Assembly: GCA_037447215.1 (NCBI GenBank)
Contig: JBBIHB010000017.1
Coordinates: 3,444 to 67,443, forward strand
DNA from: UBA1413 sp037447215
Lineage (GTDB): Bacteria; Bacteroidota; Bacteroidia; Bacteroidales; Prolixibacteraceae
Length of the DNA: 64,000 bases
Direction: 5' to 3'
The first letter of the stretch is position 1, and each line of letters starts with the position of its first letter. Under the pieces are notes generated by a model. It was not told where the DNA came from and did no database searches. It worked only from the letters and a program-made list of their open reading frames with translations. Positions 46,050 through 55,541 of this stretch are shown piece after piece. The translations under genes and the position numbers were made by a program.

Positions 46050-49000
46050 TTAATGAACTGTGACTCTTTGTGAATTGGTATTTTTACCGTCGGTCACAGT
46101 CAATATATATAACCCCTTGTTAAATCCACTCACATCAATGAGAATAATATTGTCCGAAGTCTTTTGATTATACATTACACGTCCTGATAGATCAGTCATT
46201 TTTACATTATAAGGCTCTGTCCAGTTGTCAAGCTGAATGAAGAGGTTATCCCTTGCCGGATTAGGATATGCTTTAAATGCAGGTTCTTTCAAAGTGAGAC
46301 CTTGCTCTTCACTTCTTGACGAATTATTGGTAATAATCTCAACCGTATAATCTTCAACTTCACCTCTTTCAAAAGAACCCCATGATACCGGAATCCCTCC
46401 ATGCCTCATGGCAATTCTCATCCGTGTTATCAAAGGAGCTGTTCCGTTTGGAATTGATATTTTTCCATTTGCATTGTTTTTGAGGCCAGTTGCTGAAAAG
46501 ATTTCCTCACCTTTATCATCAAAGTCCTTATCATTATTGTAATCGATCCAAATTTTCCAGTTTAATGGATTACGTGTACCATTATTCCCTGGGGACAATG
46601 TCAGGGAATACGATATTCCCTCAGATAGGGCAATCCTTTTGTCAGTGAAGTCGGAATAGGTCGAAGGACCACTGTTCCTGTTAACAAAGTTCCCTACAGA
46701 TACAGTTTGTATCCATTCATTTGCTGCGTTCAGACTGCTTGCTTCAGGATAGGTTTCTTGAAGGTTTTCCACTTTGATATAGCCTTCTTTAATAAGAATA
46801 TCCGAATTCGTTGTGTTTGATACGACTAATTTTACGGCATACAAGCCCTTGGTATTGTATTTCACCAGTGGGTTTTTCTCAGTACTGGCAGAGGGTGTAC
46901 CTCCGTTAAATGTCCATTCAAACGTTAGAGCATCTTGCGATTGATTCGTAAACTGTACTGATTCACCTGCAAGAATATTTGTGCGGTCAGTTGTAAAGGA
47001 GGCTACTGGAGCCTTCATAACAACGGAAATATAGACGCTGCGGGTGAGCGTATGTGTTCCATAAGCATTGGAAACAGTTAACGACACGTCATACCTCCCG
47101 CTGTTGTTATAAGTCACCTTCGGGTCCTTTTCGGTGCTCGACGCTGGATTACCGCCTGCAAATGTCCAGTTCCACGAAGTAGGATTATTAATTGAAAGAT
47201 CAGTAAAGCTGACTGATTCTCCTGCGGTTACTGTTGTTGCTGAAGCTGCAAAGTCTGCTGTCACCTGCAACGGTTTAACCGTGATCGAAATTGACTTTGT
47301 TGCCGAACCTGCCACGTTTGTAACTTTTTGGGTAACAGTGAAGGTTCCGGCTGTATTGAATGTTACCAGGGGATTCTTTTCGGTACTGACCGAAGGTGTG
47401 CCACCCTGAATTGTCCAATCGTACGATTGGGCGTTGATTGATTGATCGGTAAATTGTATTTTTTCGCCAGCCATGATCTCTGTTTTGTCGGCACTGAAAT
47501 CTGCTTTGGGGATATTCATGCCAACCACAATAAAGCCTTCTTTAATAATTGTATTGCTCCCGTTTGCGTTGCCTGCAGTTAAAGTTACATCATATTTTCC
47601 TGCTTTGGAGTAAATAACTTCAGGATTTTTTTCGCTGCTTACAGCTGGGGTTCCTCCCTGGAATGTCCAATTCCACCATGTGGGATTATTCGAAGAAAGA
47701 TTATTGAACGAAATTGTACCACCTTCAGTAATTGAAGTTGAACTGGCAATAAAATCTGCTATAACCGGCAGAGGTTTAACAACAATATAGTTTAATCTTG
47801 TTTTGGTAGAAGATCCCATTTCGTTTGATGCGATGAGCGAAACTGCATATGAGCCAGGAATACTGTATTTTACGTCGGGGTTCTTTTCTGTACTTGCTAA
47901 TACAGAACCTCCTTCGAATTGCCATGAAAAAGATTGTGCATTTTGAGAAAGATTGATGAAAGAAACAATTTCTCCTGCATAAATCTCTGTTACGCTTCCA
48001 ATGAAATCTGCAACAGGAGCTTTCATACTTACATTTATATATCCGGTGCGGATAAGCTCATCAGAACCATTAAAGCCCTGTACCCTCAGGGTTACATCAT
48101 ACTTGCCTGATTTGCTATATGATACTTTCGGGTTACGTTCTGTGCTCACTGAGGGATTTCCTCCCGGGAAAGACCAATTCCATGAAATTGGATTGTTCTT
48201 AGACTTGTCATAAAATTCAACTGATTCCCCTTCTGTTATCAAGGTCGTTGTTGATGAAAAGTCAGCATCAACAGGAGGTACTTTTACAATAATCGAAGCA
48301 TTCTTTATTTTTGTATCTGAGCCTGAACTGTTTGTTACTTTTAAAGATACACTATAAAGACCTGCTTTATTGTAAGTAACCAATGGGTTATTCTCTTTAC
48401 TGGTAGCAGGGGTGCCTCCTTCGAAGGTCCATGCATAGGTCTGTGCATTCTGAGAAAGATCCTTAAATTGTATGGGTTCCCCTTCAATTATTTCTGATTT
48501 ATCAAACGAAAATTCAGCAACAGGTAATTTCATGGTAACAACAATATAACCTGTCCGGATCATAATGTCTGATTCAACTCCGTTTGATACTATCAGGCTT
48601 ACATCATATATTCCAGGTTTTGAATAAGTTACTTCCGGGTGTTGCTCATTGCTGACCGAGGGTGTACCTCCATTGAACGACCAATTCCACGATATGGGAG
48701 TATTGGTTGATAAGTCATTGAAAATAACTTTGCTTCCTTCTGTAATTGTTGTGGTTGATACTGAAAAGTTTGCACTAACAGGAAGGGGTTTCACCGTAAT
48801 CATAGATGAAACTAGCTTCGTGTCGGATCCTGAACTGTTGTTTACTTTTTGTGTTACCGAATACTTTCCGATTGAATTATAAGTGACTATAGGATTTTTC
48901 TGTGTGCTGGTTGCCGGTGTTCCTCCGTCGAATACCCAGTTGTATGTAACTGCATTTTCCGATTGATCAATAAACGGAACTGAGGTACCCACAAGAATCT

Positions 49001-51788
49001 CGGAATTGGCTACAGTAAAACCTGCCACAGGGAGATTTATGACCACTGCAATATAACCGGATTTTACAACCTGGTCGGAGCCATTGGCATTGGTTACTTT
49101 CAGGGTAACATCATACAATCCGGACTTGCTGTAACTGACCTTTGGATTTTGAGCGGTGCTTGTTGCAGGTGTACCACCTTGGAAAGTCCAGCTCCACGAA
49201 GTAGGGTTATTAAGGGATTTATCGGTGAAGGTCACCGATCCGCCTTCGGTAATGCTGGTAACGGATGCCGTAAAGTCAGCTTTTACCGGAAGGTTTTTCA
49301 CCGTGATCATTCCAGAAACTGTTTTGGCATCGGAGCCTGTACTGTTGGTTACTTCCTGCCTTACGCTATATGTACCTGCGGTGCTGTAGGATACTATTGG
49401 ATTTTGTTGATTGCTGGTTGCCGGGGTGCCTCCCTCGAAAGTCCATATAAAGGATTGTGCATTCTGTGACTGATCAGTAAACTGTACCGATTCACCGATA
49501 AATATTTCGGTTTTGTCAGCGGTAAAACCTGCCACCGGAGCTTTCATAGCCACTGCAATAAATCCGGATTTTACAACCTGGTCGGAGCCATTGGCATTGG
49601 TTACTTTCAGGGTAACATCATACAATCCGGACTTGCTGTAACTGACCTTTGGATTTTGAGCGGTGCTTGTTGCAGGTGTACCACCTTGGAAAGTCCAGCT
49701 CCACGAAGTAGGGTTATTAAGGGATTTATCGGTGAAGGTCACCGATCCGCCTTCGGTAATGCTTGTTGAGGATGCAACAAAGTCAGCTTTTACTGAAGCT
49801 GCCCTCACTGAGATATACCCTGTAAGGGTTTTTGTGTTTGATCCGGCAGAGTTTGTAGCAGTCAGTTTAATGGTGAATGTTCCTTCTGAAATGAATTTTA
49901 CTTTTGGGTTAGCTTCATTCGAAGTGGATACTTCAGCCCCGTTAAATTCCCATTTGTAGGAAGATGGATTGTTGGCCGATAAGTTTGTAAACTGTACATA
50001 GTCACCGACTATGACGGATGTTTTATCGGCTGAGAAATCAGCGATTGGTGCAGTAACGGTATTTTTCCGGGCACCTGAGATAATAAGTGAAAAATCCTGA
50101 TTGGAAGAGAGTACACCGTCGTGGGTAACTTTAATTGTATATTCACCTGGAGTCGGATTATCAATGAGGACCACTTCCACATTGTCCACATAGTTTTTTG
50201 AAGTGCGGGCTGCCGGGGCCGAAGGGTTGTTCCTGTCGAGTTTCCAGGGAAAAAAATTGGTATTTTTTCCTGAGATCACCAGATCAAGGTCGTGAACCAG
50301 TGCAGGTGTAACAGGGTCCAAAGCAGGAGAAAGGGCATTGCCGGCGGGGTCGGTCCAGACGATGGTAGCCTTCAGTGGCTGTGTGCCGTCGGAATAGACC
50401 TGGATCTGGTAATAGCCATTGTTGGCCAGCGAAAGTTCCTGGATGGAGATGTTATTGGTTTGGTTGGCCGCAATGATCTGTGCTGCCCTTTCGGCATTTA
50501 CCAGTCCCCATCCGAACATAAAGTCGGGCCCGTCAGCAGGCCCTGCCTCATCGGTGGTATGGATAGTCAGTCCTTTCAATGTGGCCGAGCGCATAAATGT
50601 ACCGTTAAGCTGCATAAAGTACTCCTGCAGCAAAGCGAGGGTCCCGGCGACATTGGGCGAAGCCATTGAAGTTCCGCTCATAGTAGCGTATGCTGAGGGA
50701 GATGATCCGGTTGTCGAATATATCATAACACCATTGCCAACTACATCAGGCTTTATCCTGCCATCGTCTGCAGGCCCCCATGCGCTGTTCGACGACATGA
50801 CAACACTTGAAGGGCCAGTGTAAGAGCTCACCTGAGAAACGTTCCCGACCGTAAGGATATTTTTGCCGATAGCATCGGTACCAATACAATCAAAACCATC
50901 AGGGAACCCATCCTTCGGATATAGCCCGTCAGTGGGGCCTTCGTTGCGGTCGTTGCCAGCCGATTTCACGATAAGATAATATGGGGCATTATAGGCAATA
51001 TTGTCCCAGCTTCTGCTTACTGTGCTGTAAAATCCAAAACGGTAATCTTCCTGGGTACTTATATTGGAATTTCCATACCAATTGCTGCCAAGCCATCCAT
51101 AAGTATATCCGTAAGAATGGTTCGAAATCAGCATACCTTCGGCAGCTGCCGCTGCCATTTCAGAAGCATCCAATGACCAGTTATAAGCAAAAACGGTTGC
51201 ATTGTTTGCCATTCCCCTTGCTTTACTGGTGATTCCGTTTGCAACCAATGTGCCAGCCACATGTGTGGCATGGTTGCTTACCGACGTGGCATTGTCTTTT
51301 TGTGTTATCCTTGATTTGTTGCTACTCATAAACTCCTGATGAGTAGAAAGAACCACGCCTGCGTCCCAAACCCCGATTGCGGGGATGGATGAACCATCAA
51401 GGTTAAGTCCCAGTCTGCCCCCGCTCCAGAGTTGATTGGCGCGTGTGGTTATGGCAGCCCCAATGTTATGGGTCACATAAAACCAGGGCTGGCCGTTTTC
51501 AACATTCACCAATTCAAGGACCTTACCATTGGGTAGCTCCCTCCTGATTTCGAAGTTGTTTTTACGAGCAAATTCCTCAATGCTTTTTCTCCTTGAGATA
51601 TGTTCATTTTCGAGTGCATGAGAAATTCGCATAAGTTCTTCCCGGTTAGTCTCGCGAAGCACTTTGCGAGGTGCATCCTTGTCTTTAAGAACTTCCAGGT
51701 TTGCTCGTTGTGCGTTAATCTGAATAGAGAACAAAAATAACAGGCCAGCAAAAAAGACCTTTTGACGGGTTTGTAAAATAACTTTCAT
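46050..51788 (-). CDS. Secreted S8 subtilisin-like protease with 13 PKD repeats and T9SS sorting domain
   Basis: The 1912-residue protein starts at ATG 51788 (MKVILQTRQKVFFAGLLFLF, signal to INAQ). The frame is open to 51824, but that start has no signal peptide. The S8 domain (about 115-440) has Asp142 (AIGVWDAGVV), His173 (SNHATHVAGTL), Asn279 (VKSAGNDRN) and Ser374 (MSGTSMASPNVAG), so it is probably active. A beta-sandwich (450-578) follows, then 13 PKD domains (about 580-1680, each about 84 residues), a GEVED-like domain (to about 1820, WIDYNNDKDFDDKGEEIF and ERGEVEDYTVEI) and a type A T9SS signal (AYPNPARDNLFIQ to the end). Likely exported by SprA and held on the cell surface. PKD repeats usually bind polymers or extend the enzyme. 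Confidence 0.95.
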   Translation of the reverse strand: MKVILQTRQKVFFAGLLFLFSIQINAQRANLEVLKDKDAPRKVLRETNREELMRISHALENEHISRRKSIEEFARKNNFEIRRELPNGKVLELVNVENGQPWFYVTHNIGAAITTRANQLWSGGRLGLNLDGSSIPAIGVWDAGVVLSTHQEFMSSNKSRITQKDNATSVSNHATHVAGTLVANGITSKARGMANNATVFAYNWSLDASEMAAAAAEGMLISNHSYGYTYGWLGSNWYGNSNISTQEDYRFGFYSTVSRSWDNIAYNAPYYLIVKSAGNDRNEGPTDGLYPKDGFPDGFDCIGTDAIGKNILTVGNVSQVSSYTGPSSVVMSSNSAWGPADDGRIKPDVVGNGVMIYSTTGSSPSAYATMSGTSMASPNVAGTLALLQEYFMQLNGTFMRSATLKGLTIHTTDEAGPADGPDFMFGWGLVNAERAAQIIAANQTNNISIQELSLANNGYYQIQVYSDGTQPLKATIVWTDPAGNALSPALDPVTPALVHDLDLVISGKNTNFFPWKLDRNNPSAPAARTSKNYVDNVEVVLIDNPTPGEYTIKVTHDGVLSSNQDFSLIISGARKNTVTAPIADFSADKTSVIVGDYVQFTNLSANNPSSYKWEFNGAEVSTSNEANPKVKFISEGTFTIKLTATNSAGSNTKTLTGYISVRAASVKADFVASSTSITEGGSVTFTDKSLNNPTSWSWTFQGGTPATSTAQNPKVSYSKSGLYDVTLKVTNANGSDQVVKSGFIAVAMKAPVAGFTADKTEIFIGESVQFTDQSQNAQSFIWTFEGGTPATSNQQNPIVSYSTAGTYSVRQEVTNSTGSDAKTVSGMITVKNLPVKADFTASVTSITEGGSVTFTDKSLNNPTSWSWTFQGGTPATSTAQNPKVSYSKSGLYDVTLKVTNANGSDQVVKSGYIAVVINLPVAGFTVANSEILVGTSVPFIDQSENAVTYNWVFDGGTPATSTQKNPIVTYNSIGKYSVTQKVNNSSGSDTKLVSSMITVKPLPVSANFSVSTTTITEGSKVIFNDLSTNTPISWNWSFNGGTPSVSNEQHPEVTYSKPGIYDVSLIVSNGVESDIMIRTGYIVVTMKLPVAEFSFDKSEIIEGEPIQFKDLSQNAQTYAWTFEGGTPATSKENNPLVTYNKAGLYSVSLKVTNSSGSDTKIKNASIIVKVPPVDADFSSTTTLITEGESVEFYDKSKNNPISWNWSFPGGNPSVSTERNPKVSYSKSGKYDVTLRVQGFNGSDELIRTGYINVSMKAPVADFIGSVTEIYAGEIVSFINLSQNAQSFSWQFEGGSVLASTEKNPDVKYSIPGSYAVSLIASNEMGSSTKTRLNYIVVKPLPVIADFIASSTSITEGGTISFNNLSSNNPTWWNWTFQGGTPAVSSEKNPEVIYSKAGKYDVTLTAGNANGSNTIIKEGFIVVGMNIPKADFSADKTEIMAGEKIQFTDQSINAQSYDWTIQGGTPSVSTEKNPLVTFNTAGTFTVTQKVTNVAGSATKSISITVKPLQVTADFAASATTVTAGESVSFTDLSINNPTSWNWTFAGGNPASSTEKDPKVTYNNSGRYDVSLTVSNAYGTHTLTRSVYISVVMKAPVASFTTDRTNILAGESVQFTNQSQDALTFEWTFNGGTPSASTEKNPLVKYNTKGLYAVKLVVSNTTNSDILIKEGYIKVENLQETYPEASSLNAANEWIQTVSVGNFVNRNSGPSTYSDFTDKRIALSEGISYSLTLSPGNNGTRNPLNWKIWIDYNNDKDFDDKGEEIFSATGLKNNANGKISIPNGTAPLITRMRIAMRHGGIPVSWGSFERGEVEDYTVEIITNNSSRSEEQGLTLKEPAFKAYPNPARDNLFIQLDNWTEPYNVKMTDLSGRVMYNQKTSDNIILIDVSGFNKGLYILTVTDGKNTNSQRVTVH
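49057..49256 (-). repeat. Copy 1 of a 200-bp identical direct repeat in the PKD region
   Basis: This stretch, inside PKD repeat 4, is identical by eye to 49564-49763. The offset is exactly 507 bases, one two-domain (169-residue) unit. The remaining repeats share much lower identity, so this copy pair is recent or was homogenised by gene conversion. Confidence 0.9.
49564..49763 (-). repeat. Copy 2 of the 200-bp identical direct repeat in the PKD region
   Basis: Lies in PKD repeat 2 and pairs with 49057-49256. Identity breaks sharply on both sides (ATATAACC versus ATAAATCC at one end, GCTGGTA versus GCTTGTT at the other). Recombination between the copies would delete or add one 169-residue pair of domains in frame. 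Confidence 0.9.
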
Positions 51789-51824
51789 AACAGAGTGGTT
51801 TTGTGTTTTACATAAATCATCCAT

Positions 51825-52228
51825 TGATATAACACAGTTTGTTATACCTCATCTTCAAAAAAGCGTCCTGCTCCTGGGCTATCCCGGGATCAAAAAAGCA
51901 TATAAAAAAACTTTCCGATTTTAGCGTCCAAAAAAACCGGTTAAATCTTTCAAGTGCATACCTCTTCACAGAGGGATCAAAAAAATTTAATTATTAGCGT
52001 CCAAAAATGAATTAAGAATCGATTTCCTGAATTAATCAGAATTTGGTTTTGCGTCCTTAATTTCGTCATCTTTATTTGCAATCATTGTGCCATTTGTTAA
52101 TTTGTTGACATATAGATGAATAAAAATAATATGTAACATTTCGTGTACGATATTTCGTATTATATACGGATTTTCGTAATATGTTTTGGCGCAATGTATC
52201 AATTATCGGTAAGGAAGCATAAATAAAT
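51825..52228. promoter_or_regulatory. 404-base AT-rich gap with repeated GCGTCC sites and a palindrome
   Basis: No gene is seen. GCGTCC occurs four times in the same orientation (51863, 51924, 51997, 52051), twice as TTAGCGTCCAAAAA or ATTAGCGTCCAAAAA. GGGATCAAAAAA occurs twice (51886 and 51973). A 13-base palindrome CGTATTATATACG lies at 52156-52168, within a stretch holding three TTTCGT copies (about 52139, 52153, 52172). The gap lies upstream of the S8 protease gene and downstream of the mscS gene, so these may be regulator sites for the protease. Function inferred from repetition alone. Confidence 0.5.
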
Positions 52229-53140
52229 CTATTCATTTGAAGTCGTCAAACTCACCGGAAGATTTACAAACCTTTGGGTAGGATAAGCCCACTGGATATC
52301 TGTACATTCACCAAATTGCCGTATAATTTCTTCCCATAAGGTTGCTTCACTTCCCCGTCGTTTGTGCGGATCGCAAAGATATCTGATGGTCAGACGGATT
52401 CCGTTCTCAACAACTGATGTATAAACAATAGGTGTAAGGTATTGATAATGTATCATATACATCTTACTGGCCTCTTTTAATTCAAATTGTGCATCAGTCA
52501 ATAATCCCGATGCCTGGTTTTTTACGATCGATTCGAGAATGGATTTGGCTTTTTGCCAGTTACTTTCAAAGGTTATTCTGAGCTCAAGTTCGTTCCATAT
52601 ATATTTGAATCCTTGTGTATAATTTGCCTGGGGCTCTGTAAAAACCTTGCCATTCGGAATGTGGATCACCCTTCCCGTGCTCTGGTCTGCATCAATCCAA
52701 TTCCCGATTTCCAAAATTGAAAACTGATAAATCCTGAGGTCGATCACATCTCCCTTATGTGGCCCAATTTGTATCCTGTCGCCCACAACAAAAGGTTTTC
52801 TGAAAATGATGAACAACCATCCGGCAATATTTGCCAGCAGATCTTTCAGGGCGATTGCAATACCAGCTGAAAGAATTCCTAAAAAAGTTCCAACATGACG
52901 GAAAGCATCAATCCAAACCATTCCAATCATCATTAATGCAGCAACCGGCATGATATAGGAGAAAATATGTTTCCAGAAATATCTGGTCTTCACATTTTCT
53001 GTATTGCGCCATACTGTCCTGAGAATCAGCAACCTGATTGCAGAAAGGAAAAGTAGTATGATGACCGATATAATTAACTTATATTGTGTTTCTGCCGTAA
53101 TCCCGGCAAATTCTTCAACCAAAGAAGCAATTCTGTTCAT
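52229..53140 (-). CDS. Mechanosensitive ion channel, MscS family
   Basis: The 303-residue membrane protein has hydrophobic segments at about 20-40, 58-78 and 85-110, and then the MscS pore/beta domain. The pore helix is GTFLGILSAGIAIALKDLLA and the beta domain GWLFIIFRKPFVVGDRIQIG with DVIDLRIYQFSILEIGNW, a form common in Bacteroidota and archaeal MscS-like channels. It should open under membrane tension to release solutes on osmotic downshift. Start ATG 53140. The C-terminal region WAYPTQRFV is a normal family ending. The next gene upstream is a decayed second MscS. Confidence 0.92.
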   Translation of the reverse strand: MNRIASLVEEFAGITAETQYKLIISVIILLFLSAIRLLILRTVWRNTENVKTRYFWKHIFSYIMPVAALMMIGMVWIDAFRHVGTFLGILSAGIAIALKDLLANIAGWLFIIFRKPFVVGDRIQIGPHKGDVIDLRIYQFSILEIGNWIDADQSTGRVIHIPNGKVFTEPQANYTQGFKYIWNELELRITFESNWQKAKSILESIVKNQASGLLTDAQFELKEASKMYMIHYQYLTPIVYTSVVENGIRLTIRYLCDPHKRRGSEATLWEEIIRQFGECTDIQWAYPTQRFVNLPVSLTTSNE

Positions 53141-53248
53141 CCGGTCAATTGGTATCCTTCCTTAAGGGATTATTTTTGGGCTTAATATACACAATTTTCT
53201 TTTGTGCTGTAAATCAGTTTTGCTGATTTTCGACTGAAAGTTTTATGG

Positions 53249-54061
53249 CTAAATTTTTTCTCCCCAATAATCGGTTACGTGTGGATATGGAATTTCAATG
53301 CCCTGGCTGTCAGAAGCTTTTTTGAGCCTTTTCCGGTACTCATGCCACGTCATCCATGCTTCCCATTTTTGTTTTAATCCTGGTTTTGATGACAATAGCT
53401 CTGTCACCAAAATTGGCAAGACCTATAATTTCGATCGGTTCAAGAATGTCATCCTTAATCAAAGCGTTACCAACATTCCGGATCACTTCAACAACCTGGT
53501 CGGTATCTTCTTTATAGGCTACCCCGATATAAATGTAATTGCTGACCACCATTCTTTGGTTCTATTTGACAGGGTTTATAATTTCCCATACTGAAATATA
53601 TACACAATTCCATCCACATCACGAAGTGTAATTGTGGGCAATTCAATACGTCCGCCCAATCCGGCAGTGCCGTTTATCCTAACTACATCGCCCGTACGCA
53701 CCTGATATTCGAGCAACAAGAGAAAACCGGATATAAAATCGCCAACAAGCTCCTGTGCTCGAAAACAAATGGCTAAACCCAAAATACAGGCACCTGCAAT
53801 CAATGCGGCAATGCCGAGTCCAAGCCTGCGTAATATGATTATGGTAAAAATCCTATATATGACAATTTTACCTATCCCTTCCAGAATGCCTGTAAGTGTA
53901 TTGATCCTTTTTTCCTATTCAATAGATTCTTCTTCATGAGCTAATCTTTCCCTGCTGATCAGCAATCTGTTCAACCACCTGAAAAGCATCTGGTTAATCC
54001 GCAGCAAAGTGAACTTGATATTCAGGCTAATCAGAATAACCAGAAAATCGCAGGTTACCAT
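53249..54061 (-). pseudogene. Decayed MscS-family channel gene
   Basis: Three frame pieces on the minus strand reconstruct one MscS-type protein: MVTCDFLVILISLNIKFTLL with a TAG stop after EEESIE, then EKRINTLTGILEGIGKIV, GLAICFRAQELVGDFISGFL and GDVVRINGTAGLGGRIELPT up to 53576. A frame change and VVSNYIYIGVAYKEDTDQVV follow up to 53340, then a third frame YRKRLKKASDSQGIEIPYPH with TDYWGEKI and TAG at 53249. At least one nonsense and two frameshifts are needed, and usual GFGAQ is CFRAQ, so it is dead rather than mis-sequenced. The beginning is unclear; the first residues shown may not be the true start. Confidence 0.85.
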
Positions 54062-54209
54062 TTTCAAGAATGCTGAAATTAATTCGCTCCAAACTCGGTA
54101 TTAAATATTTTTCGATGGATTATTTACATTTGAGATTTATACCAGATATGCTAAAAATTGCCAAAAAATTCAAAAAACAAAAAATGAAAACCACTATGTT
54201 CGACTGAAA

Positions 54210-54236
54210 TAAAAAAGGCCACAATTTATGCGGCCT
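54210..54236 (-). terminator. Terminator of the nqr operon
   Basis: Minus strand AGGCCGCA, loop TAAAT, TGTGGCCT (8-bp stem, one G-U pair) followed by T-rich TTTTTTATTT. It lies 24 bases beyond the nqrF stop. Confidence 0.85.
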
Positions 54237-54259
54237 CTTATTTCTATTTTTTTAAGGTA

Positions 54260-55522
54260 TTAACCACCAAAATCGTCGAAAGCAATATTCTCGGATGGTA
54301 CCCCAAGGTCGAACAGCATTTTTTGGACTGCATCGTTCATCATGGGAGGGCCACAAAGATAGTAATCAATTTCCTCGGGTTCTTCGTGCTTGGTAAGATA
54401 TTGATCGTAAATTACCTGGTGGATGAAGCCCGTGGGGCCTGTCCAATTGTCTTCGGGTTTTGGCTCAGAAAGGGCAAGATGAAAATGAAAATTCGGAAAG
54501 TTTTTTTCTATATCCCTGTACTGCTCATAATAGAAAACTTCGCGCCACGAACGTGCTCCATACCAGAATGTAACTTTCTTTTTGGTTTCCTTAATGGTAT
54601 GGAATAAGTGGAACAGGTGTGACCGCATGGGTGCCATACCTGCACCGCCGCCTATAAACATCATTTCATTATCGTTATTTTTAAGGAAGAATTCACCGAA
54701 TGGACCCGATACCATTACCTTATCGCCCGGTTTGCGCGAGAATATAAATGAAGAACAAACGCCAGGGTTTACATTTTTAAACCGGTTATTGGCACGGTCC
54801 CATGGTGGTGTTGCAATTCGGATATTGAGCATTACTATATTTCCTTCGGCAGGGTGATTAGCCATGGAATAGGCCCTGAAGGTTGGTTCCGGATTTTTCA
54901 TTTTCAAGTCGAACATGCCAAATTTCTCCCATTCTTCCCTGAATTCGGGTTGAACTTCAATATCTTTAAAGTCAACTTCAATTTTTGGAACATCTATTTG
55001 AATGTATCCTCCCGATTTAAAATCGAGTGTTTCCCCTTCGGGTAATTTTACAACAAATTCTTTGATAAATGTGGCAACATTACGGTTAGAAACTACGGTA
55101 CATTCCCATTTTTTTACACCCAGGATTTCATGGTGCATGTGTACTTTAAGGTTCTCTTTTACTTTAACCTGACAGGCTAAACGCCAGTTGTCGTTCTGTT
55201 CTTTTCGGGTAAAGAAACCGGTTTCGGTAGGTAAAATGGAACCGCCACCTTCCACAATCTGGCAACGGCACATGCCACAAGTGCCACCCCCACCGCATGC
55301 CGATGGCAAGATAACTTTTGCATTGCTGAGCGTTGTAAGCAGGGTGCTTCCTGGTTCAACCTCGATTTCTTTATAACCATCGTTTATATCAATTTTTACT
55401 ATCCCCGATGGCATCAGCTTTTTCTTTGCATAAAGCAAAATTGCTACCAGCAGGATAGTTACCAGCAGGAATACCACCACGCTGGAAATAATTACTGTAG
55501 TCTGAGTTGACAATAATATCAT
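54260..55522 (-). CDS. nqrF: Na+-translocating NADH:quinone reductase subunit F
   Basis: NqrF is the NADH-oxidising entry subunit. The 420-residue protein has one N-terminal membrane helix (VVVFLLVTILLVAILLYA), a 2Fe-2S ferredoxin domain (CGGGGTCGMCRCQIV and the fourth Cys in WRLACQV), then the FAD/NADH reductase domain with FRAYSMANHPAEGN, the nucleotide-binding MFIGGGAGMAPMRSHL and the C-terminal YYLCGPPMMNDAVQ and FDDFGG. All typical. Last gene of the operon, 19 bases after nqrE, followed by a terminator. The likely FMN-attachment helper ApbE lies at 44893-45912. Confidence 0.97.
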   Translation of the reverse strand: MILLSTQTTVIISSVVVFLLVTILLVAILLYAKKKLMPSGIVKIDINDGYKEIEVEPGSTLLTTLSNAKVILPSACGGGGTCGMCRCQIVEGGGSILPTETGFFTRKEQNDNWRLACQVKVKENLKVHMHHEILGVKKWECTVVSNRNVATFIKEFVVKLPEGETLDFKSGGYIQIDVPKIEVDFKDIEVQPEFREEWEKFGMFDLKMKNPEPTFRAYSMANHPAEGNIVMLNIRIATPPWDRANNRFKNVNPGVCSSFIFSRKPGDKVMVSGPFGEFFLKNNDNEMMFIGGGAGMAPMRSHLFHLFHTIKETKKKVTFWYGARSWREVFYYEQYRDIEKNFPNFHFHLALSEPKPEDNWTGPTGFIHQVIYDQYLTKHEEPEEIDYYLCGPPMMNDAVQKMLFDLGVPSENIAFDDFGG

Positions 55523-55541
55523 CGTTCAGAATTTTTATTCA

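Noticed and set aside
47134..49959. Several plus-strand open frames opposite the PKD region
   Set aside because: They are antisense to the repeats, resemble each other only because the repeats do, and lack signals or family motifs.
46800..50100. Regular repeats that could suggest a CRISPR array or satellite
   Set aside because: The period is about 252 or 507 bases and the repeats translate into PKD domains in one frame; no short palindromic repeat-spacer structure exists.
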